Assembly: GCA_030544215.1 (NCBI GenBank)
Contig: JARZZO010000008.1
Location: forward strand, 17,169,114 to 17,233,113
Direction: 5' to 3'
DNA length: 64,000 nucleotides
Origin: Zantedeschia hybrid cultivar
Lineage: Eukaryota > Streptophyta > Magnoliopsida > Alismatales > Araceae
Part shown: positions 38,434-51,800 of the stretch, one piece after another
How the letters are laid out: each line of letters starts with the position of its first letter
How positions within the stretch are numbered: position 1 is the stretch's first letter
Program-made: the position numbers and the translations under genes
The notes under the pieces: generated by a model
What the model was told of the DNA's origin: nothing
Databases searched by the model: none
What the model saw: only the letters and a program-made list of their open reading frames with translations

Positions 38434-39223
38434 TTCAGAAAATTTATACTTATACCAATCTCGGATGGAGCCTAGAGATGTGCAATGTATGCTGGTGGCA
38501 GTTTGCTATGTTGAATTGACAGGTCTAACCATGTTTAAAGCAACTTCCCATGGAAAGTATAGTACCCTCGAGCAGCTTCTCTGGGTTTGGGAGATAGGCC
38601 ACTGGAAAAATGAAAGAGAATTCGCTCTTTTTTCTTTGGTTCAATCAAGCCAAAGGCCTCATAAAAGGAAAATTGCGATGCGTCTTGCTTGAGATGTGTA
38701 GACCCGAATGGGAGTGCAGTATGGGTAAGGTAAGAAAAATGGCCCAAGAGAGAAGGGCAAACAAACCGGCGTGACTTGGATCTAGGTTTATTTTTTAAAA
38801 TATTAGAGATAAGTGGGTCCAAGGAAGAAGTTATTCACCTTAATTCACAGCATATTTCTTAAATGGATTTAAATTTCAAGTCTGATCACAGAAATTTGGT
38901 TATAAATTTGTACTTCATATGATAATATCACTCCTATGCAAACTTAATTTGTCCAATCCAGACCTGTTTTGACAGTTCTAGACGCAAGTTTTGCGGAGCA
39001 CAGTTACCCTAATATGTGACTGCAGGTTTGAGGGGAGAAGTTGCCTAAAATTAGTTGCATCCACTATGTCCAATAAATTTTCTGTTAAAAAGGAAAGCTA
39101 AAATATATGTTATAAATTATGAAAGATGAAGTAGGTAAAAATGATATTTGTATCAGAAAAAATATTATTGTAGCATTTTATTTTCTAAGTAGATGAGGTA
39201 AAAATATATGTAAGAGGACTCAC
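38434..39223. other. Unassigned intergenic sequence
   Basis: Short open frames only; nothing recognised. Confidence 0.4.
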
Positions 39224-39749
39224 CAGTGGCGGACGTTGGAATTTGGTTCAGTGGGGTCCTCAGATTGAGTACTGTGAGCCAAGTTAGAGGTGGAACAGTC
39301 AAAGATGCAAACGGGTCAGATTCGGTGTGGATCTAAGGTAGATCTATGACCGTATCTATTAACTTAGTTAGGCGGGGGGCGCGACAAAGCTGAGCGGAGG
39401 GCGGGAGTGTGTGGTTGGTGGCCGCCTATTGCCGGGCTGCCGGTGGGGTGGGGGTCCTAAGGCGCCGGGTGCTGGCTTGGCTAGGGCTCGGAGCCTGGGA
39501 GTCTCACAGAGGACTGTGGTCACGGACTTACGGGCGGAGACGCACAGGGATGGGCTGTGGGCGTGCCATGTGCGCTGGGTTGGGTTGGGTGCTCGATTGG
39601 GCCTACCTAAGTGGGTTGAGTGATCGGGCCAAGGTCTAGTGGGTTCCTGTGTGTGGCCAGTAGGGTCCTGGGCACCCAAACTTGGAGTGGGCCTCTAAGA
39701 TTATAAAAGTTCAATGGGGTCCTAGGACCCCACACTGGCTCCGCCACTA
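39224..39749. mobile_element. Non-autonomous hAT-type element
   Basis: Ends CAGTGGCGGA and, in complement, TAGTGGCGGA are inverted terminal repeats (nine of ten). Flanking octamers GGACTCAC (39216-39223) and GGACCCAC (39750-39757) agree at seven of eight, as expected for the 8-bp duplication of hAT transposons. The 526-bp GC-rich interior has open frames but no transposase similarity. Confidence 0.72.
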
Positions 39750-39757
39750 GGACCCAC

Positions 39758-42170
39758 TGAGTTGGTCCAGTTTTGTGGGTACACTAAATTCGTCTGGTAA
39801 AAGACTTGGGCTCAACTACTGGGCCCGTGGGCCAGACAGATGTCAAGTTCTCTACCTTTGTTAAACCACCCAGACCCAAATTCGCAATTTTCTCAACAAT
39901 ACAGAAGACGAGTTAAAGTGATTCATTACAATCCACCTGAATTTACGATGTCCCAAGCATTTTTCTAAAATAAGCTTTTTTGAGCTATTTGGCGGCCTTC
40001 GTATTAAGCAGAAGAATTTGGGTTCAAGTCTTTGCATAGTAACCATAACAAAATTTATCGCTCACACGGTAGCGACAAAACAAATCATTCATTTTTTTTT
40101 CGGTACTCCCTATAGCTAGGGGAAAACCCTAACCTAACACTCAGCCCACATGGATCGACCCTAGGAGCACACACCTTATATACATTTTTATACAAGGCCC
40201 ACATGACCCACACCAGTGCCACAGACGCAAAAACGAGCACACACACGTGCAGAAACAAGAACTGTGGGAGGACGTCCAGCTACGAGGCACCCACCCCCGT
40301 TCCCCAACGGGTGTGTGTACCGCCGTGCCACTTGGCCGGGTACATATCATTAAACTTTTGATAAGCCAAATTAAGTCCCTAAGGACCTAGGCTAGGAATC
40401 GGCCCAACACATGTTTTGTGCACTTCTCTTTCCTACTGTTTGACCAAGGGTAGATAATGTAACACTTAAATTTGATACCTCTAAGGGTTGAGGGATGCCA
40501 TTATACTATATTTCTTTTTACCATCTTTGCTACACTCATTGAGAATCATTTGATATTTGATCAGATATTCTTATTAAAATTATTTTTTCAATAAAATTTT
40601 GTATAATTAATATTTAATGATAGTTATTTGATATGATAGTTCTTTGATCATGTCATCAAATGTCTTTCCTCTCTAAGGCTTTGGAAGCATAGACATAAGT
40701 TCAACACTCGTCCCCTCTTTCATCATATAAGCTAGTGATCAGATAATAGAGATGGAAGGGAGACATACCACATCATTCTTAATCTGGCATGTTAGTATTC
40801 TTTAATTAAATAGGCTGTCTAATGGGAGAGTTTTCTATGTAAGTCATGATAACTCTATTCCTTTTAGGTTGATATTCTTATTAAATGAGTTTTGATAAGA
40901 AAATATGTCTTCTATTTTTTGATTAAAAAAAACATTCAGTGGACTCACATTTCTAGCTATTTATTTTATAAAATAGGTGGGAGAGGAACTATAATACTTA
41001 ACAACAACTCAAGATAAATGTTTTGAAAGGCCTGAAGTAATTTTTAGATGCAATTCCACTAATACTTACAATACTTTTAATGCTTATGTTTTTCTCTACT
41101 TAAAAACCCATACTTAACGAAGTGAAGATAAATACATAAATTTATTGAACTTAAATCTATTTCATATTCTATACTCCAAATGGGATGTTAAAAATCCAAC
41201 ATTACCGTCAAAAATGACTTTTTTTATTCATATTTCTGCAATTAATATATCAACTATGTATTTTCTAAAATTATTTACATTTCTATAGAATAACTTAAAT
41301 GGAATAATCCCTTCAATTTCATTTTTAGATGTAGCATGGACCCTTTCACTCTGTTGTTTAATCATATATATCATTAAAGTACTATTTAAGAATCAGAATA
41401 AGAAGTTAGTTTGTCACATATATTATTTAATAAATTATAATATTTAAAGATAAAAATGCTGAACTTTTAGTAAATAATTACATAAAGAATCTTATGTATG
41501 CAGAAAACCTCCTGTAAAATACAAATATATAAAAATCCTGTACATAATCACTGTATATATAAGACCCTTACCGTTAGGGAATTCTATTTTATAAAGTGCT
41601 TATATACAAAAATCTTATGTATGACTTTTATATATATCATCAGAATTATCATCGCTCACATCACGTACAAATTACTGGTAAAAAAAATGAACAAATTAGA
41701 ATCTAAATTATTTTAAAATAATGCAGTGAGCAGACAAAGTTGTAAATAACTCCCTGCTAAGAATCCTTAAAATATTTAACTAAAAATAAATAAATTAAAC
41801 ATTTTTATTTAAAACTCTTCTAAAAGTTTAAAATTTTAATTCAGTCCTTTTTGAACGGATATTCTTTCACTGTTTCACACATTTGTAGGCTTAAAAACTC
41901 CTGGCCGGGGCGTCGCCAACCTGTCCACCCTCTTCGGTTCGACGGTAAGCGAACCGGCCTCACCGTCGACCCACTGAGCCACGTCCACCCCCTTTTGTTT
42001 GAACGAAGGGTAGCTCCGTAATTTCCCAACCTCCACCGGCGCCTTCCCTCCGTCATGGTCTCCCTCAGCTACGCACACCTCTATTTCACCCGGCGGGCGT
42101 GCTTCCTGCGGGAACTCGAGGGACTCATCGGTCATTGTCGCTGAGCAGCCCTGCCGCTGCTCCCCCCTAC
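39758..42170. other. Intergenic sequence upstream of spermine synthase
   Basis: AT-rich with short open frames to about 41850, then GC-rich sequence approaching the promoter. No repeats or genes recognised. Confidence 0.45.
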
Positions 42171-42176
42171 TTCTCT

Positions 42177-42184
42177 TTATATTT
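42177..42184 (+). promoter_or_regulatory. Candidate TATA box of the spermine synthase gene
   Basis: CTTTATATTTAC lies about 670 bp before the start codon. The leader would start near 42205 and probably contains an intron: a donor-like CCTAG/GTCGC near 42450 and an acceptor-like TGGTGGTAG/AGG near 42819. Inferred from position only. Confidence 0.4.
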
Positions 42185-42849
42185 ACTCCTCCCCCCGCCC
42201 TTCCCACCACACCAAAACCCCAAACCGAGGGAAAAATAAAAAAAGGAAGTAGAAAGGGAAATCCGAGGAAGAGGAAGGGATTTTGCGGAAGAATCCTCCC
42301 CGCGTCTTCTTCCGCACGCCATCTACTCTCGACCTTTCCATTTCCTGCCCGCCACTGAAACCAGGCAAGAAGGAACCACGGCTTTCCTTCCCTCTAAAGT
42401 AGTGGATTCTGTCTCCCCTTTTTCTTCGCTGGCCGCATTCTAACCCTAGGTCGCTTTGCTGGATTGGATTCCCCTTGGTTGATCTTGCTGCGCTGGGATT
42501 CCGGCTGTTCCTGGTGTTATATTCGTCGAGTGTTGTTTGACCGGAAATTAGTTCTCTCGGAGCTCGGTTTTGCTCTGGCATCATCTGTTTGTGCGTGTAT
42601 TACCGGTGCGACTGCGGCTGTGTTTGTTGATGCTTGGGTGTTGTCTGCTAGTGTTTGCTAAAAATTCTCGTTGCTGTTTGTGTTCCATCTGGATACGTTT
42701 TTTTTCATACGTTGTTTGTTCGAGTTTTATGTAGTGAAGAATTTTGATCTGCCGCTTCGTGGGTGGAGTATATTCGTGAAGTGGCTAATCTCTGCTCTGT
42801 GTGGATTTTTGGTGGTAGAGGCTGGAAACGGTGAAGAGAAACAGGATCC

Positions 42850-45800
42850 ATGGAGGCCGGTGGCGTAGGAAAGGGTCTGGACTCTTCCGGTGCTCCAGAT
42901 TTGAATGGGAATGGAGAGAGTAGCGTTGTGACGAATGCTATCCCTCCGTGTTGCATTAAGGCAATGGCTTCAGCTCCGGATGAGGCCAAGTGCCACGCCA
43001 CTGTTGTTTCAGGGTGGTTTTCACAGGGTCGGTTTGTTTTCTGATCATTTATATATGCCAACTTTACCGAGATTTCCAAATTTATAGTGGGTTTACTGAT
43101 CAGATTTACCTGTAATGTCGTTTCCTTGCTTGTTGCAGTTAAGTCCACGAAGGCCTTGTATTATAACAATCCCATGTGGCCAGGTATTCCCTATTTTTAG
43201 ATTCCTACAAATTTTTAATTAAATAATAGGCTTTCAAGGTAGTTTGCATTTTTCCTGTTCACTCCTTGTTGTGAAGAAAACAAATGGAAAAATAAAAAAA
43301 GCAGGCAAGAAAGGAGAAGGAGAAGATGAGGGTGAGAGAAGGAGGGAAGCAAAAGAGAAACTTGCTCGTACAGTTGGTGCTTGCGGGAACATTAACTTCA
43401 TTGGTTTCATTTTTGAGTAATTGTAATTGATCCTGATTTTTATCTTTGTTTTGTAGACAAACCCTCAAAATCCTCGCATGCTAACTGTGGTGCGGTGGTA
43501 TGAACATGTTTGTCAAGGCGTCCAAGGCGGTGACCTACTGTCTTACCGCTTAGGCGAAAAGGCAAGGCGCCTAGGTGAAGCCTAGTTTATATAACGAAGT
43601 ACATATTAAGAGGACCACTAGTCTATATTTTCTATCATGTACATTCTATCTTCAATTAATAAAAAAGTGCTACTAACAAATAACAAATATTCAGCACATG
43701 TATATGTGTAAAATGCAATAAAATAGAAGAAATGACAAACATGAACAAAATAATATAAAGAGAACCAATGGGAATTTGAACATAATGTCATTGAAGATGA
43801 AAAGTTAAACCTGAAACATTGTAAGCAAATAAGATGCACATCAATATAGTATTGTCATAATTCACCACTTTTCAGTTGTCAAACATAGTCACTACTACAT
43901 CAAACTAGTTTTAGAAAAACATAAAATAAAAAATATAAATCTAAATCTTAGTGCCAAAACACCCGTCTTCATCAAGAGGGGTGAAACCTAGGGCTGCTTG
44001 ATCATGCAGCCGTCCATGTGGGTAGAGGAAGGGATGTGTTTGTGGAAGAGTCTGAGAGAAAGTGGGAAGGGAAGGGAAGTCTGATGGTTTCTTTCCCAAG
44101 TAACATGCATCACTTATACAAAAAAGATCCTAAAGTTTTTGCAAAAGACAAAACCACGTGCCAGACAAGGCAAGTCAGTTACATGCCAAAGTGGGCTGGG
44201 CAGGCCCAAGGCAGGCTGAGTGCACCCAGGCGGCCTAGGCGAGCGCCTTATTGGAATGCTTGCCTAGGCGCCCAATTGCCTTAGATGCTGCCCAGCGCCT
44301 TGTCACCTAGGCAACACCTAATCATTGCCTAACAGTGGGTGTGAAGACATTTAATTCATGATGCTTACTGTTGGAGATTTTATGGTTCAATGGTTCTGTT
44401 CCTTGTGTGCATTTGTGTTCATTTGCATTATGAACCATGATAAAAGTTCAAATTCTCGTCATCTCAATTTTTTTTTGGATTTAAATGGTTCAATCTTTTG
44501 TTTGGTAAGGTGAAATACTTACTCAGGATGATCTTTTATTATTCATATTATTATCACTGTAAGGTCAAATGGTTATGTTGTATTACCATGCAATTTTTCT
44601 TTGCAAGCCTGTTTTCTTAATACATACATAATCACATATGTGCAATTTTCACACTTAAACGTTGTTTATGCAGGTGAAGCTCATTCTCTTAAGGTGGAAA
44701 AGATTTTATACCAGGAAAAATCAGATTATCAGGAGATATTAGTTTTTGAGGTCTATAACGTTTGAACTGAAATATGCATTTTTCTTTTGGAGTAAAGAGC
44801 TTTTATGGCTTCCTGAGTCATGTACCTCAGTATTCTTGCTAATCAGACTACCTTGTTTTTCAGTCTTCTGCATATGGAAAGGTTCTTGTGCTTGATGGTA
44901 TTGTACAGCTGACAGAAAAAGATGAATGTGCATACCAGGAAATGATAGCCCATCTTCCTCTTTGCTCAATTCCGTCACCTAAAACTGTAATTTCTTGTAC
45001 ACTGTTGTTGTTTTTTACTTATAGCTACCAGTCCTGTTTGTTTCATGTTGCGGAATGCTGGTGCCTGTTACTGCCTCTTGTTTTTGTTATATTCTTTTTT
45101 AAGGTTTTTCTCCACTTCAGTGTTTACCAGGTGCTCTTATCATCTAAAAAAGTGCCTTTGTTTTAGTACATTTCTTTTTCACTCCAGCAGTTAAGTCATC
45201 ATCCATTATGATTAGTAATGGGGAGAGAACTTTTCTGATTATAAAATTTTCGTGGCAACTAGGATTTCAGATGAATATTTCACTCAAACTTACAAAACAG
45301 AGGTGAACGTGGCCTTTTTTTAATTGTGATGCTTCACTCTAGAAATCATTTATGTAAGAAACCCCCTACATTTTACCATCCATTGTTATTTAAATATTGT
45401 TTGCAACTAAGGAATAATCCTGAAATATATTCTGCTAAAGTGTGAAATTACAAAAATGTTGTACAATGAAACATATCCGTTTTTCTTTTATCTGCCTCCA
45501 CTCCATTAGTGAGGGAGGGATGGCTGCTGAGATGGATGCCACAGTTGCAGTTGACCACCTCTGTTGCAGGCTTGCAGCACTAAGCTGAGAGGGAGACGCG
45601 AGAAATAGGGACTGAGAAATATGGTGAAAAAGTGGGAGGGGCTTTCACCACCGCAATTGGTTGTCCCTGTTTGGCGGGTTACAATATGTTGAAAAAACTG
45701 TTTACAACTTAAGAAGATTGAAGAAGGAAATTTATGCATATGTTGTATATTTTGAGGATTCCTCTGCTATAAATAGTTAGCCTTATTATTGACGTGAATA

Positions 45801-48800
45801 TGTAGGTTCTGAGATCTTGTCTGGCTGTTGTGCTTATGGAATGCTGGAATCTACAAATGCAGGTTTTGGTTATTGGAGGTGGTGACGGTGGAGTGCTTCG
45901 AGAAATTTCTCGTCATGTTTCAGTTGAACTCATTGATATTTGCGAAATAGACAAGATGGTCATTGATGTAAGGTTATGTAATTTCTATTTTTGCATAGTA
46001 TACTTCAAATTGCTGACTCTGGTGTAAAGTTAATCTTATTATGTACCATAGGTTTGCAAAGAATTTTTCCCAAACCTATCTGTCGGGTTTGAAGATCCTC
46101 GTGTTCGACTCCATGTTGGTGATGGTACGTTATATTATCACGTCTTATTATTCATGATGCTCTCGCTGCTTGGTGTTAATTATTAGTGGTATTCTCGACT
46201 CATTTCTATTATTATAATTGAAAATGCTGAATGGTTAAAATGAAAATTTTCACTCCTGCCTAGAGTTGCGCCGTCTAGATCTGTGTACATTGCTGACACT
46301 AACCTTTTCACTGTGACACCTATGCAGCGGTTGATTTTCTAAGGAATGTACCTGAAGGGAAGTATGATGCCATTATCGTTGATTCATCAGATCCGATCGG
46401 TAGTATATTTGCCTCGTTTCGATTTCCAGTCATGCTATACATTATTGTCTTTCAGCCATGCAATTGAGTGTTAATTTTTTTTTTTTTGTCAATTGGTGAT
46501 AAATTAGAAAGAAAACAATAATGATTTATGTTCAAGGACATCATATTGGGTGACATTGTTTGTATTGGTGGGATTTTACATGTATATGTTCCTGGATGGA
46601 TGTTACATAGGAGAGTGAGCAGAGCATGAAAGGGGAGGATAAGGGAATAAATTGCTCAGAAATACCTAATGGATGCCAAGGTTGCTGTTGCGCTCTTTCT
46701 CAGAAGAACATGTCCCCAGTCTAATCTGCATTCTTTTTTTCGATGCAGATGTTTGAATGGGTGACATCGTTTGTCATCACACCATTAACTTTGGATGCAC
46801 TAACATGGTAAATTATGGCACAGTTTTGCATGTGGACCATCAGAGTTGGCTATAGTTTTAGATAAAAAGAGATGGCATTTAAATATACTAAAGATTAAAC
46901 ATGGCAGCTCACAGATCCTCAGAAAAAGTTCATAAGATTAGCTTTTTCATGGCCTAATGTACTGGCATGCTCATCTCTATGAAGAGCTAAGAAGGTCCTG
47001 TTAGAATTTTCAGATCATTCAATGTGCTGACATGCCTGTGCTACCTTCGTCACTAAGTGTGATGGTCGAGAGACAGGTGACCCAGATACCTTTGTCTCCA
47101 TTGTTTTGCTAAGGGGCCATTGGCAGCGTTGTGGTACTTTGCTCCCCAATGTGCTTGAGGTCGAGCGGTTGAGTGAAAGATGCAGTCAAGCCATGGTTGG
47201 CAGTACCGGCCGATACCGGTACGTACCGGTATCGGCCGGCACCGGTACGTATCGATATCGGCCGGCACCGGTACCCTGGGTATCGGTCGGTACCGGACCG
47301 GTACCGGCCGGTACGTACCGGTACCGGTACCGGCCGGTACGTACCGGTACCGGTACCCCCCGATATCGGTACCGGTACCGGTACTGCCATCCTTGAGTCA
47401 AGCGGACCTTTCGGTGGAGGACATCACTAAACTTAACTTGGGAAGGGTGTCTACGATCATCTTGCCTGTATAAGAGATTGACAGGGAGAGGTGGGACAAC
47501 ACTTTCTCTTTTTGGGTGCTCAGGGGATTTCCTCTGGGGATGTCCACTAAATCATGATTGAGGGATTTGTCAGAGCTTAGAGAGCTGGACAATATGGCGC
47601 ATGTGTAATGCCCCGCTACCTGATAATCGGAGATCCGATATCTAATGGGCCTCGGATTGTTACCTTTGGGCCTAAGCCAGGATCATACACACATTTGGGG
47701 AAAATATGTGAGAAACTAAATTAAATAAACAGATAAATAACGAACTGTAAAAGCTCAAAGTACAAGGAAATTTAAATTATTACAGTCTGGCACAATCCAG
47801 TAAATAAGTATATTGTCCAACGACTGCAAAAATCAAATATATGTATATACATATTAGAAAATAAAGTACAACTACGTCGAGGCATGTCTCGGAACAAGTA
47901 TGGTTGTTGGCATCATCCTCCAAGCACACCTCCCGCTCCTAAGTTGGACCGTAGCCCTCACCTGAAATGCAGGGAGTGAGCCACACCAGTATTGGGCTCA
48001 GTAAGGATCCTGCGATCTCCTACCTCCCATATACGCACCCACAACTAGTATGAAAAGTAGAGTAAAGTAGTAAAGTAAAACTATATATTACTGAGCAACT
48101 AATGTAGCCAAAATGTGAAAGATGTTAGAAGCGTCAAAACTTAGACCCACAAGACAGGTCGCGAACCCCTCGGGCAGCACAAGTTGCTCCAACCACACCC
48201 AACTATAGGTGGTCCCACCTTGCCAAGTCGCAATGTGACAAAGGTCCACACCCCACTAGCGCAACTGCTCTTAAGTTAAAGTTCGTACAACTCCAAACTC
48301 CATAGCCTGAGCGCGTCCATTGATGTCTTATCTCGCGGCCAACACCTCACGCTTGTCTACCCTTGTGAGCTCCGGACATCGGTAAAGTAAGATAGTGAGA
48401 AACCATGAACTAGGGTCCATGAGTTCACGTGGTGTATGTGCCCTCAGTCACGTGTACACACAAGTAGTAAAAGCTATTGTCCCACGGTTGGTTTCCCCTA
48501 TACCCTGACTTAGGCTATAAACGTAGGGTTGTGGGAACTGGCTCAAACCCAACATTGGGTTAACCTGTGACCCGTGCCTCATGGGTCACAACGTGCATGT
48601 AAGCACTAGGTGTACTACTAATGAATGTCGTCACCCTAGGTCCAAGTATCGTGAAACACAACACAAGATCCAACCCCCCATGAATGATTCAAGCCTGCAA
48701 GTGTATAGGAACATGTTTAACAATTATACTGGAAAGTAGAATACATTTTTTTTTTGAAGGTGACCAAAGGTCACATTTCATTGATAAATATAATGATTAC

Positions 48801-51800
48801 ACTTTGACTGAAGTCAATACAATATCCATTGACCAAAGTCAATCACAAACTCAAGCCAAAACAGTAAGAATTATCCAGAGGATAATAATAAAAAAATTAC
48901 AAGAAAAGTTTCTTGAACTTCAAAGCAACAAGGAGCAAAGAAGAATCTTCCATGTTAAAGAGAAGCCCAGCAGCTTTTGCCCAGATAAAAGTCCACCTGA
49001 TAGCTCTAGTCAAGATGTGATCGATTCGATTGAATGATTGACTGAAAATTCTTGAATTTCTTTCAAACCAGATAAACCAAAGCAAGGCTGGCAAAAGCAT
49101 AGACCAAATCTTGAGGTTGGATGGGATTGGACAAATCCCATTCCATTCTTGGAGGAGGCTTGGTAAATCATGGAAGTCCTTCCATTGAAAAGAGAGTAAT
49201 AGTCCAATGGATTTCCATAAGACATTAATGACCCCACAATGCATAAATTAATGCTTGGCATTGTCCTTCAGGATTCCACAGAAAACACAATTAGAAATTT
49301 TGACATGGAGAATGAATTTCAGTCTGTCCATGGTTGGAAGTTTGTCCAGTGCCATCTTCCAAAGGAATACTCTAATTTTTGTAGGAAGAAGGGTGGACCA
49401 TACAGTATGATGCCAATGGACTCTCAATCCTCTGTCACTAAGTACTTTGGTAAGAGCATTGACAGAAAATAACCCTTTACAATTCCAAACCCAACTTCTA
49501 GAATCCTTCTGTAGGTTATTGGGAGAAGACTGATTTATATAACTTAGAACAAGCAAAAGTTGATCCATTTCAATGCCCACAGGCTCGTTTCTGAGACTAA
49601 TATTCCAGTGACTGCTTTCCTCTGGAGCATAGATGACATTAATTGACTTTCCTTTATCCTCTGCAATACTATAAACTGTTGAAATTTGACTGCAAGAGAC
49701 GTGTTTGTGCACCATCCGTCCTCCCAAAATCTGATCTAGTTCCTATCTCCCACAGTGAAAATGATGGTTGTGTTGACAAGATTTACAAGCTTGTTGATGT
49801 TCCTCTATATGGGTGAAATTGATAATTGAGAGGAGGGCTGAATAGTCTATTTGGATGCTTGAGGGTAGTATTTGTTTCTGATGATTTTGACCCATAGAGC
49901 ATTGTCATTTTCATCCATTCTCCATAGCCACTTAGCAAGCAATGCTTTATTGATAACCTTAATGCTGGTCAGGCCAACACCTCCCTATGCTTTGCTAGTG
50001 CAAACTCTATCCCAAGCAACAAGATGCAGTCCTTTATTCTCCCTTCTCCCTCTTCCCTAAAAAAAGGAACTCCTTATGCTTTCAATAATTCTTTCCACAG
50101 TTTTCGGAATAGAAAGGATGGAGAGATGATAAGTGCTCAAGGATGATAGTACAATTTTGGAAAGGATCTATTTACCTCCAGCAGATAGAAACTTTGCTTT
50201 CCAGCCTTGCAATGTATGTGCAAACTTTTGAATTAGAGGGTCCCATTCCCTAACTTTACTGCTGACATTTGAAAGAGGGAGGCCAAGATATTTGATGGGA
50301 AATTGGGACTGTTTGCAATTCAAATCAGCGGCAATCTGTTTGCTTCTGTCTATCCCAGTGTTGATGTCCACAATTTCAGATTTGTCAAAGTTAATAGAAA
50401 GTCCGGTGACAGCCTCAACCAACAATAGGGAGAGAAAACTTTGAAGAGGTGGATGATGGAAGAGGAGGAAAAAAAATGGAGGAAGAAGTGATTAGAGGAG
50501 GAGAGAAGAAGGGGGAGGAGGAAGAGTAGAAGGAGAGAAAATGGAAACAGAGAAAGTAGAATACATTATCTATAATGAAATAACATTATTTATATCTTTA
50601 CACACATGATGCAATACCAAGGGCTGTTAAGTCTTTGTTCTGAATCGCATTTCCTAGGTCCGATGCCTTTCAGATCGCGTCCCCAGGACTTAACGCCAAT
50701 CATCTGGATTAATTGTTTTACAACAGAAAATCAATTATTCTGAATTGTGTCGCCACAGGCCGACACCTTTTAACTTAATCGATAATATGAATAATTTGAT
50801 TAATTTCACATCGAGGGCCTAAGCATCTGAATCGCGTCGCGCCAGCATGACACGAAGCAAATCGCGTCATCTGGTTTTGATGCGTTTCAAAGGTCGAGAC
50901 CGAGGCCAAAATAGTCTTGTTGGTTGTCTCTAAAATCCTATAGAAACATAAAGACAAAGATACCTTGAACCTCTTTCATGCCCACAAGGACGAAACCTCA
51001 TCAAGAGAACACCTCTAAACCATAAAATAACCCAAAGCATGCTCCAAAACATAGAAATTGCATGGATCTTAATATGGATTTCTTAGGAAGATCTAATCAC
51101 GAGGTAGGGACCATCACCTTACCTCAACCTTGAACTCCTCCCGACTCCATGGAGCCCTTTACGTGGTGGGGCTGTTGCCAATGCGCTGCCACCTCGTTGG
51201 CGAGCTTCCATGGCGACCACACAACGCCGCCTCCTTCGGTTCGTCACTGTGTTGCTGCTCATGTCCACCGAGTTGCCATGCGGATGCCGCCACCGCGCCG
51301 CTTGCGTCGATCGCCGCAAGGGAGAGGAAGAGGGAGAGTGGTGGTAATGGAGGATGGTGGAGAGAGGGAGAGAGAACTTTGAAGAGGTGGATGATGGAAG
51401 AGGAGGAAAAAAAAGGAGGAAGAAGTGATTAGAGGGGGAGAGAAGAAGGGGAGGAGGAAGAGTAGAAGGAGAGAAAATGGAAACAGAGAAAGGGGGAGGC
51501 AGAGAAAACCCTGGCAGCCCGCCCCGCATGCCCCCGTCATGCTGCCACGCGCATGTGGAGAGTGCCACAGGGCGGGTTTGTGCCACGTAGGAACAAGCTA
51601 AATCACATCATGTCAGGCTAACGTACATTGCAAATCGCATCATGCTTCCAAGGCGTGAATCAGAAGGGCCTGACAAGGTCCAGCCATGCATCTCTCATGC
51701 ATGCACCCTGAATCGCGTCGGTGCAGGGTGATGTCTCTTATTGAATCGCGCCACTTCGTGCTGATGCAAATCAGACTTGTACAACTGCCCCCCCTAAAGG

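Noticed and set aside
47053..47473. Overlapping frames rich in Val-Pro-Val and Tyr-Arg repeats
   Set aside because: Produced by the GGTACC array of the hAT MITE, readable in every frame; no protein family.
51119..51586. 155-codon frame on the minus strand
   Set aside because: Low-complexity Ser/Pro/Leu/Arg text from a purine-rich LTR-type region, with no domain and no splice context.
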